Shown piece after piece: positions 36,470-45,068 of a stretch of 64,000 bases of DNA (its first letter is position 1; every line of letters begins with the position of its first letter). The DNA is from Aureispira sp963837355 (GTDB taxonomy: Bacteria > Bacteroidota > Bacteroidia > Chitinophagales > Saprospiraceae). A program made the translations under genes and the position numbers. The stretch spans positions 434,001-498,000 of the forward strand of contig CAWIMY010000002.1 of assembly GCA_963837355.1 (NCBI GenBank), in the 5' to 3' direction. The notes beneath the pieces are model-generated. The model searched no databases. It was given only the letters and a program-made list of their open reading frames with translations, and was not told the DNA's origin.

Positions 36470-37762
36470 ATGTTTTCTTCTAAGACTTCTAATAAGGCAC
36501 TTTCTATTGTTTCTCAAGCTCTTGTTCCGTTACCAAACACGGCTTACCAAATACAGTTGGCCAGCAGTATTAGCCATTTAGCGGAAGCTTGGAAAAAAGC
36601 AGCTCCCCAAGACAATCTGTTTTTGCAATATGATTATTTAAATGCCTTGGAACAATTTCCACCAGAGGAAATGACGTTCAAGTACGCTATTATTTACAAA
36701 GAGCAAGAAGCAGTCGCCGTGTTGTACAACCAAATTTTCCACTTGAATGTGGAGGCGAGTATGCAGCAAAACAAAGAGGCCGAAAAATTGGGTGAAGAGG
36801 GCAGTACAAAACCTGTGCGCTGTATTATCAAGGCGTTTCGGGATGCTATGAAGCGTTGGTTTTTGAAACGAGCGGAGTTTAATCTATTGATCTGTGGCAA
36901 CTTGTTGTTGACAGGGGAATATGGCTCTTATTTTGTGCCCTCTATCAAGGAGGCCGAACAAGCCCTTATTTTACAACGAAGTTTGGAGTTTACCCAACAA
37001 GTTCTAGATAAGGAAGGTACTAAAATCAGTGTACATTTGCTCAAAGACTACGCGACAGAACGCTCTGCTGAACTAAAAGAAAATCTACAAAAACAAACTT
37101 ACCATCCGTTTTTGATGCAACCTAGTATGTACTTAGACCTCCGCCCCCATTGGAGCAGCTTTGAGCAGTATTTAGAGGATATGAGTTCCAAGTACCGCGT
37201 TCGCGCCAAGCGGGCTCGAAAAAAAGGCGCGGCCATTACCAAAAAAATCTTGACCTTAGAAGAAATTCAAGAAAACGAGGTAGAGATTTATGCGCTGTAC
37301 AAGTCAATTGCAGACAAGGCAGGCTTTAATGCTTTCTTATTACACCCCCAATATTTTACCATGCTCCAACAGCATTTAGGCAGCCGTTACCGCTTGACGG
37401 GCTACTACATCGAGGGGCAATTGGTAGCGTTTTATACTGCTATTTTTAACGGTAAGGAAATGGATGCCCATTTCTTGGGAGTAGACGAAGCCTTCAACCG
37501 CGAGCATCAAGTCTACCTCAACATTCTCTACGATTTGGTCAATCTAGGCATCGAATCCAACGCAGAGCACATTGATTTTGCCCGCACAGCACTAGAAATT
37601 AAAAGCTCTGTTGGCGCTGTTTCTAAAGATCTTTTATGTTTCTTTAAACACCGCAACACCTTGTCTAGCAAGGTTATTCAATTGGTCTTTGACAGCCTCA
37701 ACCCCAAAGAAGAATGGCAGCCCCGACAGCCCTTCAAAGTGGATAAAGCGTCCGTGAGTTAG
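36470..37762 (+). CDS. GNAT/FemAB-type acyl- or aminoacyltransferase-like protein
   Basis: 430 residues. The second half has the layout of the Acetyltransf_6 (BioF2-like) and FemABX group: LEDMSSKYRVRAKRARKKGAAITKKIL with basic residues, then IYALYKSIADKAGFNAFLL, YRLTGYYIEGQLVAFYTAIFNGKEMDAHFLGVDEAFNREHQVYLNILYDLVNLGIE. The N-terminal half is less conserved and contains LFLQYDYLNALEQFPP, also seen in this group. Substrate unknown. It stands alone and faces away from the sigma operon. Confidence 0.65.
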   Translation: MFSSKTSNKALSIVSQALVPLPNTAYQIQLASSISHLAEAWKKAAPQDNLFLQYDYLNALEQFPPEEMTFKYAIIYKEQEAVAVLYNQIFHLNVEASMQQNKEAEKLGEEGSTKPVRCIIKAFRDAMKRWFLKRAEFNLLICGNLLLTGEYGSYFVPSIKEAEQALILQRSLEFTQQVLDKEGTKISVHLLKDYATERSAELKENLQKQTYHPFLMQPSMYLDLRPHWSSFEQYLEDMSSKYRVRAKRARKKGAAITKKILTLEEIQENEVEIYALYKSIADKAGFNAFLLHPQYFTMLQQHLGSRYRLTGYYIEGQLVAFYTAIFNGKEMDAHFLGVDEAFNREHQVYLNILYDLVNLGIESNAEHIDFARTALEIKSSVGAVSKDLLCFFKHRNTLSSKVIQLVFDSLNPKEEWQPRQPFKVDKASVS

Positions 37763-37856
37763 TTTCAGTAGTTTTTTATTTTTCGTTCACGATTTGTGAA
37801 TGATGTGGGTTTGTTATTCGTTATAAGGGGATCCACTCACTATAACTTATTTTATT

Positions 37857-38403
37857 ATGAACCATGCGTTAAAATCCCAAGACCTCGCCGTTGTTTACAG
37901 CATTCTACTAAAACGAGAGCAACCGTGGAGTTATAGCCAATTAAGTGCGCAGCTATATTATTAGCAAAACTAGTGTTAGTAATTCTATTCAGCGACTGAA
38001 ATATGCGCGGTTGTTGTTGGAAATGAATCAAGAAATTATTGTTGGGAGAAGAGCATTATTAGAATTTACGATACATGGACTCGCTTATGCTTTTCCTACT
38101 CACGTAGGAAAAAAAGTAAAAGGTATTCCTACGAGTTATAATGTTGCCCCACTAGATAAGCAAATTGTATCAAACGGTAGAAACATGGTTTGGGAATCTA
38201 CAGAAGGAGAAATGGAAGGTTATCAAGTAATTCCCTTGTATAATAACGCTCCTAAAGCAGCTTTGAAGCAGGTAGAATTTCACAAAGTATTAGCCTTAGT
38301 GGATAGTATACGCTTACAACATTCCAGATCTTACCAGTTAGCAAAGACCTATCTAACAGACTTAATAAAAAATAAGAACTACGAACTAATAGAGGACGCT
38401 TAA
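37857..38403 (+). pseudogene. MarR/winged-helix regulator, interrupted by a frameshift
   Basis: An ATG at 37857 begins a frame reading SQDLAVVYSILLKREQPWSYSQLSAQLY that stops at a TAG at 37962-37964. The next frame continues without loss: ISKTSVSNSIQRLKYARLLLEMNQEIIVGRRALLEFTIHGLAYAFP..., a winged-helix protein of which the first part supplies the N-terminal helices (S-Y-x-x-L-S-A-Q-L-Y-I-S-K-T-S-V-S). Removing one T from TATATTATTAG (about 37956-37962) restores one protein of ~180 residues. A GTG at 37945 could start the rest but would lose the front of the HTH. After the stop, 38404-38508 encodes only a ~30-codon open stub (ILALGPDIGGQEGAKHT) that looks like a gene remnant. Confidence 0.65.
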
Positions 38404-38509
38404 GGAGAACAATATTAGCATCCTCGCCCTAGGCCCCGATATTGGCGGGCAAGAAGGAGCAAAACACACTTACCAACGCTTACAACACCTTGCAGCACTC
38501 TAACAACAC

Positions 38510-39217
38510 CTATCCCAATCGCCCCCGCAGGGCCTTCCACAAATCTACCACTGTTTGTACCGCTTCGCGTGGCGCAAGACTATTATCGGCGCGATACTGC
38601 TTCAAAAGTGCTTGTAGTGTTGCTTTGGGTGCGGCCAATTGCGCTTTGGATAAGCTGCCGCCTTGGTTTTGAAAAGTCTCTAAAGTGGTTTGGAGTTGTC
38701 CTAATGCAGTTTCAAAATCAGGCTCCTCCTCTGGCTCCACAGCTGTTTGCCACGCGGCCCATTCCTGCTCAGACAATATAACCCCAGGTCGATTACCAAA
38801 TAGCGCCTTTGATTTTTTGAGAAATTTACTCCAGCCTGTGGCTGGTATTTTGGAGCGCAGTGGCACTAAGTACAACAGCTCTTGGCCGTCTTTTTTTTCT
38901 ACAAAGGCAATGCCCGACGCGGCTTCTTTGAGGCTTTCGGAGAAGCGCTTTTCTTGTCCGCCCGCTTTAGTTTCTACCTTTTCAAAATGCTTTTGCAGCT
39001 TGGTATGGATACCAAAGTCTATAAAATGTCCTTTGGGCTCTCCTGGCTGGTCATCAAAATAATTTAGAATTAAATGAAACGGCGTGGTTTGTCCCAAGCG
39101 ATTGGAGAGGCGACCACAGCAGGCACGCGCACGGTTTTTGACCGTAACTGTCGTCAAATGTGTGGTAGAACGGTCGCGCTTATCGAAGACTTTAAAATTC
39201 AATTTACTTTTGAACAT
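38510..39217 (-). CDS. Hypothetical protein
   Basis: 235 residues from an ATG. No signal peptide or membrane segment. The front carries basic strands (KFKVFDKRDRSTTHL, VTVKNRARACCGRLSNRLGQTTPFHLILNYFDD) and the rear is helical and Gln/Leu-rich (LGQLQTTLETFQNQGGSLSKAQLAAPKATLQALLKQYRADNS). I do not recognise a family. Codon use is like the chromosomal genes, so it is probably a real gene; its 5' neighbour is the ileS leader region on the other strand. Confidence 0.55.
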   Translation of the reverse strand: MFKSKLNFKVFDKRDRSTTHLTTVTVKNRARACCGRLSNRLGQTTPFHLILNYFDDQPGEPKGHFIDFGIHTKLQKHFEKVETKAGGQEKRFSESLKEAASGIAFVEKKDGQELLYLVPLRSKIPATGWSKFLKKSKALFGNRPGVILSEQEWAAWQTAVEPEEEPDFETALGQLQTTLETFQNQGGSLSKAQLAAPKATLQALLKQYRADNSLAPREAVQTVVDLWKALRGRLG

Positions 39218-39428
39218 GCAGCAGTGTCTGTGGGATAAAAAAATTAGGCTTCTTCAAGGAAAGGCCAATAATAGAGCTAAAGTAACCATTTAATACTAGT
39301 AATCCAAGGCTTTATAGTTTCTATCCTCTTAGTGGCGTGTACCAAAAGTATTCTACCAAAAAACGCAGGCTGTTCCTATCCACTAAAATCCTCCCAACTC
39401 CATAAGACTAGTTTTTTTAGAGGGCTTT

Positions 39429-39460
39429 TTTGGAATTCTCTTTAGAATGACGTAGTTTTG
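39429..39460 (+). promoter_or_regulatory. Bacteroidota-type promoter of the ileS leader
   Basis: TTTG at 39429-39432 and TAGTTTTG at 39453-39460 with a 20-bp spacer match the TTTG-N19/21-TAnnTTTG promoter of Bacteroidota exactly. Transcription should start near 39466, about 35 bases before the leader peptide ATG. Confidence 0.7.
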
Positions 39461-39500
39461 TTATTCGTGAAGTTTTATTAAACAACTTCATGACCATCTT

Positions 39501-39572
39501 ATGAATGAACAACATCTCTATATAATTAACAGCATTATTATTAGCGCTTCAGGTATTATCTGTTTGTGTTGA
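39501..39572 (+). CDS. Ile-rich leader peptide of ileS
   Basis: A 23-codon frame, ATG to TGA, with seven Ile codons: ATA-ATT at codons 8-9, ATT-ATT-ATT at 12-14 and ATT-ATC at 19-20. No other amino acid is enriched. It lies between a consensus promoter and a terminator hairpin and upstream of the isoleucyl-tRNA synthetase gene, so a stalled ribosome on these codons would report uncharged tRNA-Ile. It is too short for normal gene calling. Confidence 0.75.
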   Translation: MNEQHLYIINSIIISASGIICLC

Positions 39573-39631
39573 TTGACGCTGCCCGCAATCAATGAAGCTC
39601 TAACAGATACAATTTGTTAGAGCTTTTTTAT
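39557..39631 (+). terminator. Transcription attenuator of ileS
   Basis: Two exclusive structures can form. Terminator: 11-bp stem 39595-39605 with 39615-39625, then a T run. Antiterminator: 39557-39564 (TATCTGTT) pairs perfectly with 39602-39609 (AACAGATA), taking the terminator's left arm, and encloses a second helix 39569-39575 with 39586-39592. The left strand of the antiterminator lies within the last Ile codons of the leader peptide, so a ribosome that finishes translation covers it (termination) while one stalled at the ATT triplet leaves it free (read-through). Confidence 0.75.
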
Positions 39632-39712
39632 TTTTGTTCTGTAGTGGGTGGAGTAAAGTCGAGATCCGCTACCAAACAACTCTTCCTTATTAATAGTATC
39701 AATTAATTAATC

Positions 39713-42700
39713 GTGAACAAGTACAAAGAATACCAACAGCTGGATTTGCCCCAAATCGATCGGGAATTACTCGAATTTTGGAAAGAGCGACAGATTTTTG
39801 AAAAAAGTATGAGCGAGCGGGAAGACTGCCCGAACTTTGTTTTTTTTGAAGGCCCGCCGTCTGCTAATGGTAAACCAGGCATTCACCACGTCTTGGCGCG
39901 CTCTGTCAAAGATGTTTTTTGTCGCTTCCAAACCATGCAAGGCAAACTCGTCCGCCGCAAAGCAGGTTGGGATACCCACGGACTGCCCATCGAATTGGCC
40001 GTGGAGAAAGAACTCCAAATCACTAAGGAAGATATTGGACACAAAATCTCTGTTGACGATTACAACAAGGCTTGTAAGGAAACGGTCATGCGCTACAAGA
40101 ATATGTGGGATGAATTGACAGTCAAAATGGGCTATTGGGTAGATATGAGCGAGCCTTATGTGACCTATGAGAACAATTACATCGAATCGGTGTGGTGGCT
40201 CTTAAACAAGTTGTACAAAGATAATATGCTCTATAAAGGCTATACCATCCAACCCTATTCGCCTGCGGCGGGTACAGGACTGAGTACGCACGAGCTCAAT
40301 ATGCCTGGTTGTTACAAAGACGTTACGGATACCACCGTCGTGGCGCAGTTCAAGGTCAAGCCTAATAATTTGCTGCCAGCAGATACTTATTTTCTCGCTT
40401 GGACAACGACCCCTTGGACCCTGCCTTCTAATACCGCCTTGTGTGTCGGTCCAAAAATCGACTACGTGTCGGTAAAAACCTACAACCAATATACGGGCCT
40501 TCCCATGCACGTGGTGTTGGCGAAAGCCTTGGTGGCGAAGCAATTCAGTGGCAAATACAAAGCCAGCAGCGACCAACTGCCAATGGAAAGCTATCAACTA
40601 GGCGATAAGCACATTCCCTTCACTGTCGTGGCCGAATACAAAGGAACTGATTTGATTGGCCTTTCTTACGAGCAGTTGATGCCTTTTGCTCAGCCCGACG
40701 ATAAAGAAATGGTGCCCTTCCGCGTCATCGGTGGCAATTTTGTTACGACCGTAGACGGAACAGGAATCGTCCACATTGCCCCTACTTTTGGGGGGGACGA
40801 TGCAATGGTGGCCAAAGTGGCAAAGATCCCGCCGATGTTGGTCAAAAATGAAGAGGGAGAATTGGTTCCCTTAGTGGATTTGCAAGGAAAATTTCGCCCT
40901 GAAATGGGAGAATATGCAGGCCATTACATCAAAAACGAATATTACAAAGAAGGCCAAGCCCCCGAAAAATCAATGGACGTTCAGTTGGCGATCCAATTAA
41001 AAACGGAAAACAAAGCCTTCAAAGTAGAGAAATACAAGCACAGCTATCCGCACTGTTGGCGGACAGACAAACCCGTGTTGTACTATCCCTTGGATTCTTG
41101 GTTTGTGCGCGCCACAGCCAAGAAGGAACGCATGTCCGAATTGAACAAAACCATCAACTGGAAGCCTGCTTCCACAGGCGAAAAACGCTTCGGTGGTTGG
41201 TTGGACAACTTGCAAGATTGGAACCTCTCGCGCTCGCGTTATTGGGGAATCCCCTTGCCTATCTGGCGCAGCGAGAACGAAGAATTGTGCATCGGTTCCA
41301 TCGAGGAATTGCGCCAAGCCATCGAAAAGGCCAACGCCGCCTTGAATCTATCGCAGGAAGTGCCCAAAGATTTGCACCGTCCTTACATTGACGCTGTGGT
41401 CTTAGTGAGCTCTACAGGCGAAAAAATGTACCGCGAAACCGACTTAATTGATGTTTGGTTTGATAGTGGTTCGATGCCGTACGCGCAGTGGCATTATCCC
41501 TTTGAGAACAAAGAACTCATTGACAATGCGCTCCAAAACAGCCCTACAGGCGAACGCGCTTTTCCTGCCGATTTTATCGCTGAAGGCGTTGATCAAACGC
41601 GTGGTTGGTTTTATACCTTACATGCCATTTCTACCATGTGCTTTGATACCATTGCTTATAAAAATGTCGTTTCTAATGGCTTGGTCTTAGACCAACACGG
41701 CCTCAAAATGTCAAAATCTAAAGGCAATGCCGTAGAGCCATTTGAAATCTTGAAAAAGCACGGGGCGGATGCGACGCGCTGGTACATGTTGACCAATGCC
41801 CAGCCTTGGGACAACCTTCGTTTTAACGAAACTGTCCTAGACGAAACCAAGCGCAAGTTGTTTGGCACCTTATACAATACCTACAATTTCTTTGCGACCT
41901 ATGCCAATGTGGATGAGTACGATGGCTTGACCTTAAGAGGATTCCGCTATGGCAACGAAGTGTCTTTGGACAAGCGTCCTGAAATTGACCGTTGGATCAT
42001 CTCGTTGCTGAATTCCTTAGTACGGGATGTCGAGCAAGATTTTGAAAACTATGAGCCGACCAATGCAGGCCGCAAAATCGCCGATTTTGTAGACCGTCAT
42101 TTGAGCAACTGGTATGTGCGCCTGTGCCGTCGCCGTTTCTGGAAAGGAGAATTAAACGAAGATAAGTTGGCGGCGTACCAAACCTTGTACCACTGCTTGG
42201 TCACGCTTTCTAAAATAATGGCTCCTGTCGCGCCGTTTTTCTCGGATTGGTTGTACCAAAACCTCAATGGGGTAACGCAACAAGAAGCACACGAATCGGT
42301 GCACTTGGCTTTCTTTCCGAAAGCCGACCACGCCGCTATTGATGCCGCTTTGGAGCAGCGCATGAGCTACGCCCAGCGCATTACTTCCTTAGTCTTGTCG
42401 CTGCGTAAAAAAGAAGGCATCCGCGTTCGTCAGCCCTTGCAAAAAATCTTGCTGCCTGTTTTGAGCCCCGATTTTCAACAACAAGTAGCAGCCGTCGAAG
42501 ATTTGTTGCTCTCGGAATTGAATATCAAGAGCATTGAATACGTCTCGGATGCCTCAGGCATTATCAAAAAAGGCATCAAGCCCAATTTCAAAGTCTTGGG
42601 CAAGCGCCTAGGCAAAAATATGAAAGCGGGCAAAGCCGCTATTGATGCCTTTGGACAAGCAGAAATCGCCCAATTGGAGCGCGACGGCAGCTATACCTTA

Positions 42701-43090
42701 CAACTAGACGGCGAGCCGTTTGAATTGAGCCTATCGGATGTGGCCATCACCTCGGAAGATATCGAAGGGTGGTTGGTTGCCAGCGATGCCGAAATCACGG
42801 TGGCGCTAGATGTTACGCTTACGCCTGAATTGGAAGCCGAAGGCATGGCGCGCGAACTGGTCAACCGCATCCAAAACTTGCGTAAAGACCAAGATTTTGA
42901 GGTTACAGATCGCATCCATCTCAAAATCCAGCAGCACCCTGCCATCAACCAAGCCATCCTACAATTTGAGGATTACATTGGACAGGAAGTCTTGGCGACA
43001 AAATTGGAAGTTGTAGACGAGGCGTTTGAGGGCCACGAGGTGGAATTATTGGACGATACAGTCGTTCGGATTGCGGTTGTAAAGCAATAA
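39713..43090 (+). CDS. ileS: Isoleucyl-tRNA synthetase
   Basis: 1125 residues, GTG start. Class I synthetase motifs: the HIGH-type signature inside GPPSANGKPGIHHVLAR (HHVL near 58-61) and KMSKS at 665-669. The CP1 editing domain includes the AWTTTPWTLPSNTALCVG threonine-rich and GTGIVHIAPTFGGDD blocks. The length and long C-terminal extension fit the eukaryote-like (IleS type 2) form, often less sensitive to mupirocin; that is an inference from size. Preceded by an Ile leader peptide and attenuator and followed by a strong terminator, so it is its own transcription unit. Confidence 0.97.
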   Translation: MNKYKEYQQLDLPQIDRELLEFWKERQIFEKSMSEREDCPNFVFFEGPPSANGKPGIHHVLARSVKDVFCRFQTMQGKLVRRKAGWDTHGLPIELAVEKELQITKEDIGHKISVDDYNKACKETVMRYKNMWDELTVKMGYWVDMSEPYVTYENNYIESVWWLLNKLYKDNMLYKGYTIQPYSPAAGTGLSTHELNMPGCYKDVTDTTVVAQFKVKPNNLLPADTYFLAWTTTPWTLPSNTALCVGPKIDYVSVKTYNQYTGLPMHVVLAKALVAKQFSGKYKASSDQLPMESYQLGDKHIPFTVVAEYKGTDLIGLSYEQLMPFAQPDDKEMVPFRVIGGNFVTTVDGTGIVHIAPTFGGDDAMVAKVAKIPPMLVKNEEGELVPLVDLQGKFRPEMGEYAGHYIKNEYYKEGQAPEKSMDVQLAIQLKTENKAFKVEKYKHSYPHCWRTDKPVLYYPLDSWFVRATAKKERMSELNKTINWKPASTGEKRFGGWLDNLQDWNLSRSRYWGIPLPIWRSENEELCIGSIEELRQAIEKANAALNLSQEVPKDLHRPYIDAVVLVSSTGEKMYRETDLIDVWFDSGSMPYAQWHYPFENKELIDNALQNSPTGERAFPADFIAEGVDQTRGWFYTLHAISTMCFDTIAYKNVVSNGLVLDQHGLKMSKSKGNAVEPFEILKKHGADATRWYMLTNAQPWDNLRFNETVLDETKRKLFGTLYNTYNFFATYANVDEYDGLTLRGFRYGNEVSLDKRPEIDRWIISLLNSLVRDVEQDFENYEPTNAGRKIADFVDRHLSNWYVRLCRRRFWKGELNEDKLAAYQTLYHCLVTLSKIMAPVAPFFSDWLYQNLNGVTQQEAHESVHLAFFPKADHAAIDAALEQRMSYAQRITSLVLSLRKKEGIRVRQPLQKILLPVLSPDFQQQVAAVEDLLLSELNIKSIEYVSDASGIIKKGIKPNFKVLGKRLGKNMKAGKAAIDAFGQAEIAQLERDGSYTLQLDGEPFELSLSDVAITSEDIEGWLVASDAEITVALDVTLTPELEAEGMARELVNRIQNLRKDQDFEVTDRIHLKIQQHPAINQAILQFEDYIGQEVLATKLEVVDEAFEGHEVELLDDTVVRIAVVKQ

Positions 43091-43126
43091 GAAGAAAGGC
43101 AACTTCCAGTAGTTATAAATAAAATT

Positions 43127-43159
43127 AAACCCCTTACACGCGTTGTGTAAGGGGTTTTT
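43127..43159 (+). terminator. Rho-independent terminator after ileS
   Basis: Perfect 13-bp stem (43127-43139 with 43145-43157), 5-nt loop and T tail; the A run before it allows use by the convergent AbiE-type genes as well. Confidence 0.9.
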
Positions 43160-43196
43160 ATACTGGGTAATGCTCCTTTATTGTTGAAGAATTAAC

Positions 43197-44180
43197 CTAA
43201 GTAATTTGAGCTGTAATAGAGGACCAATCTACGGTTCCTAACCGTTTAGCGATAGTTTTAATCGTTTCTTTTATGTCATCTCTACTAGGCAGTGTTCCGT
43301 AAACTAAAGTTGAAAATTCCTTATCATAGGTAGTTTCTAATTCTTCCCATATTGCTTCTGTCTCTATAAACAACAGGGCCTGTTTTGGATGTTGACGTAA
43401 CCAATCATTATCATTGAAACTCCCTACATCGCCATGAGCTACTTGTAATAACAATTTTTCAAAACCACTATCGTAAAAAAAAGTACTAAATCTTTGATCC
43501 TCTAACAATTTGTGAATATCATAAATGTGCCTGATTTTTGCTTTTAAATCTCTAATAGGAGAACCCGTATTGGAAAATCTTATTAAACTCATTATTTTTT
43601 CGCAGAATGTACGTTCCTTTGTTAATACCAATAAATTAAAAGGACGCAAATCGTACTCATTGACTAGCTCACTCTCCTCTTGACTCATTAAAAAGTTATA
43701 AATATAGGTTCCTATAGAAGCAGTAGTATAAGGTTCTGCCTCTCCTAAAAGTGTTACTTCTACGATTATCTTATCTCGTACCTGTCCCAAAACACCTTCA
43801 AAAACCTTAGGATACTCGTAAGCTATTTTTCGCATGCTTCTTGATTTGTATGTTATAGCATCCTCCGTAGCTTGGAGTGGACTTTTAATGCATGTTGTTA
43901 CCGCCTTTTTTATTCTTCTTAACTGCCCATGAGTTAGTTCTCCATTCTTTAAAACAGCAATATCTATATCTTCCGAAAATCGCTCTATAAGACCAAAACA
44001 TTTAGAAAGACTGGTACCTCCTTTAAAAACGACCTTATCTTTTGATTTACTCTCGTAAATATTTTTGAGTGCGTAACAAACCCAGTAATCTTTTTCAATA
44101 TATATATCAGGGATTCCCTTCCATGCAGCAGTAGCTCTAATAGCATCACTAAATAATTCTTCGTCTTGGTGCAATTTCAT
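43197..44180 (-). CDS. AbiEii/AbiGii family toxin (nucleotidyltransferase)
   Basis: 327 residues. The nucleotidyltransferase motif of AbiEii is clear: VVFKGGTSLSKCFGLIERFSEDIDIAV (GG-T/S...D-x-D). Further blocks match DUF1814 proteins: YIEKDYWVCYALKNIY near the start, LVLTKERTFCEKIMSLIR, and IRHIYDIHKLL. Characterised members are type IV toxin-antitoxin toxins that modify tRNA and give abortive phage defence. The ATG overlaps the stop of the upstream AbiEi-like gene by four bases. Markedly AT-rich compared with ileS, which suggests transfer. Confidence 0.88.
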   Translation of the reverse strand: MKLHQDEELFSDAIRATAAWKGIPDIYIEKDYWVCYALKNIYESKSKDKVVFKGGTSLSKCFGLIERFSEDIDIAVLKNGELTHGQLRRIKKAVTTCIKSPLQATEDAITYKSRSMRKIAYEYPKVFEGVLGQVRDKIIVEVTLLGEAEPYTTASIGTYIYNFLMSQEESELVNEYDLRPFNLLVLTKERTFCEKIMSLIRFSNTGSPIRDLKAKIRHIYDIHKLLEDQRFSTFFYDSGFEKLLLQVAHGDVGSFNDNDWLRQHPKQALLFIETEAIWEELETTYDKEFSTLVYGTLPSRDDIKETIKTIAKRLGTVDWSSITAQIT

Positions 44181-44899
44181 ACTAAATTCCAGCTTTCCTG
44201 ATTGGACAACAATCCTTTTTCGATATGATATTTATAAGTAGACAAAGGATTTAAAGAGTCCTTCAGTACTCTTACATCCTCTTTATTTAACTGCTCTAGA
44301 ATAGCTCCTAAGAGGGCACGCACTCTAGATGGGTAAGAAAGTGCATCTCTTACCATTCTATTCAATCTTTCTGTTGGCATGTCGTCTAATTCGTTAGTTA
44401 GAACTTGAAGGGCAACTGCTCTATTGAGATCAGGGATATTATTGAAGTCTTTGAAAGCGTCTAGTAACCCAAGTGTTTGATAATTATCTTCTGTTACTTC
44501 TACATAACTTTTTACAGACTTAGCTCGTAAACCTCCTACATTAATTGAAATGCGCTTGTTGGTACTGGCAATATTATAAATAGCAGCAATTTGAGTCGTC
44601 AGTCCTATTTTATTGTACAAATTTGTCCCAGTGATATAAGCTATACGTTTCCCTCCTTTAAATAAATATCTATTTAATATATCTGAATTTTTGGGGGGTA
44701 AAATGCCAAAGACACTTTGTTTTGGCTTGTAAAAAACACCCTTGCTGATCCTTTGTATAGTCTCTTTCTTGCATAATCTCTCCAATGCCTTCGCAGCAGC
44801 ATTATATTCAGCCTTATCAATATTAAGTTGCGTGTAATCAAATACAGCATCTTCTTTTAACTGAGAAATAATAGTCAATATTTTATCTGATACTTTCAT
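44177..44899 (-). CDS. AbiEi-like antitoxin / DUF6088 protein
   Basis: 240 residues. An N-terminal winged-helix part (VSDKILTIISQLKEDAVFDYTQL...ALERLCKKETIQRISKGVFYKPK) precedes a conserved AYITGTNLYNKIGLTTQIAAIYNIAST and ISINVGGLRAKSVKSYVEVTEDN, as in DUF6088/AbiEi antitoxins. It should bind the operon's own promoter and neutralise the toxin without direct contact, the type IV mode. First gene of the pair, coupled by a 4-base overlap; a large inverted repeat is directly upstream. Confidence 0.82.
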   Translation of the reverse strand: MKVSDKILTIISQLKEDAVFDYTQLNIDKAEYNAAAKALERLCKKETIQRISKGVFYKPKQSVFGILPPKNSDILNRYLFKGGKRIAYITGTNLYNKIGLTTQIAAIYNIASTNKRISINVGGLRAKSVKSYVEVTEDNYQTLGLLDAFKDFNNIPDLNRAVALQVLTNELDDMPTERLNRMVRDALSYPSRVRALLGAILEQLNKEDVRVLKDSLNPLSTYKYHIEKGLLSNQESWNLV

Positions 44900-44913
44900 A
44901 AGTTGCTAGTTCT

Positions 44914-44951
44914 AAAATGTCAAGTTTTGAGTGCATAAAACTTGACATTTT
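44914..44951. promoter_or_regulatory. Large inverted repeat, probable operator of the AbiE pair
   Basis: Two perfect 15-bp arms (44914-44928 and 44937-44951) with an 8-nt spacer, beginning 15 bases upstream of the AbiEi-like ATG. AbiEi antitoxins are known to repress by binding inverted repeats at this position. Confidence 0.6.
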
Positions 44952-45068
44952 AATCTTCAAAAAGAATACCAAATCCTTCTTTAGCTTCTAACAAAAACAT
45001 TTCTTTAGTTACATTGTCATAAACAGTAGAATAATCTCTTCATAATCTATTATACAACGTTGAACAAC

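Noticed and set aside
38404..38508. Small gene encoding the ILALGPDIGGQEGAKHT stub
   Set aside because: The frame is bounded by stops, has no start codon in a sensible place and only about 35 codons; more likely a remnant.
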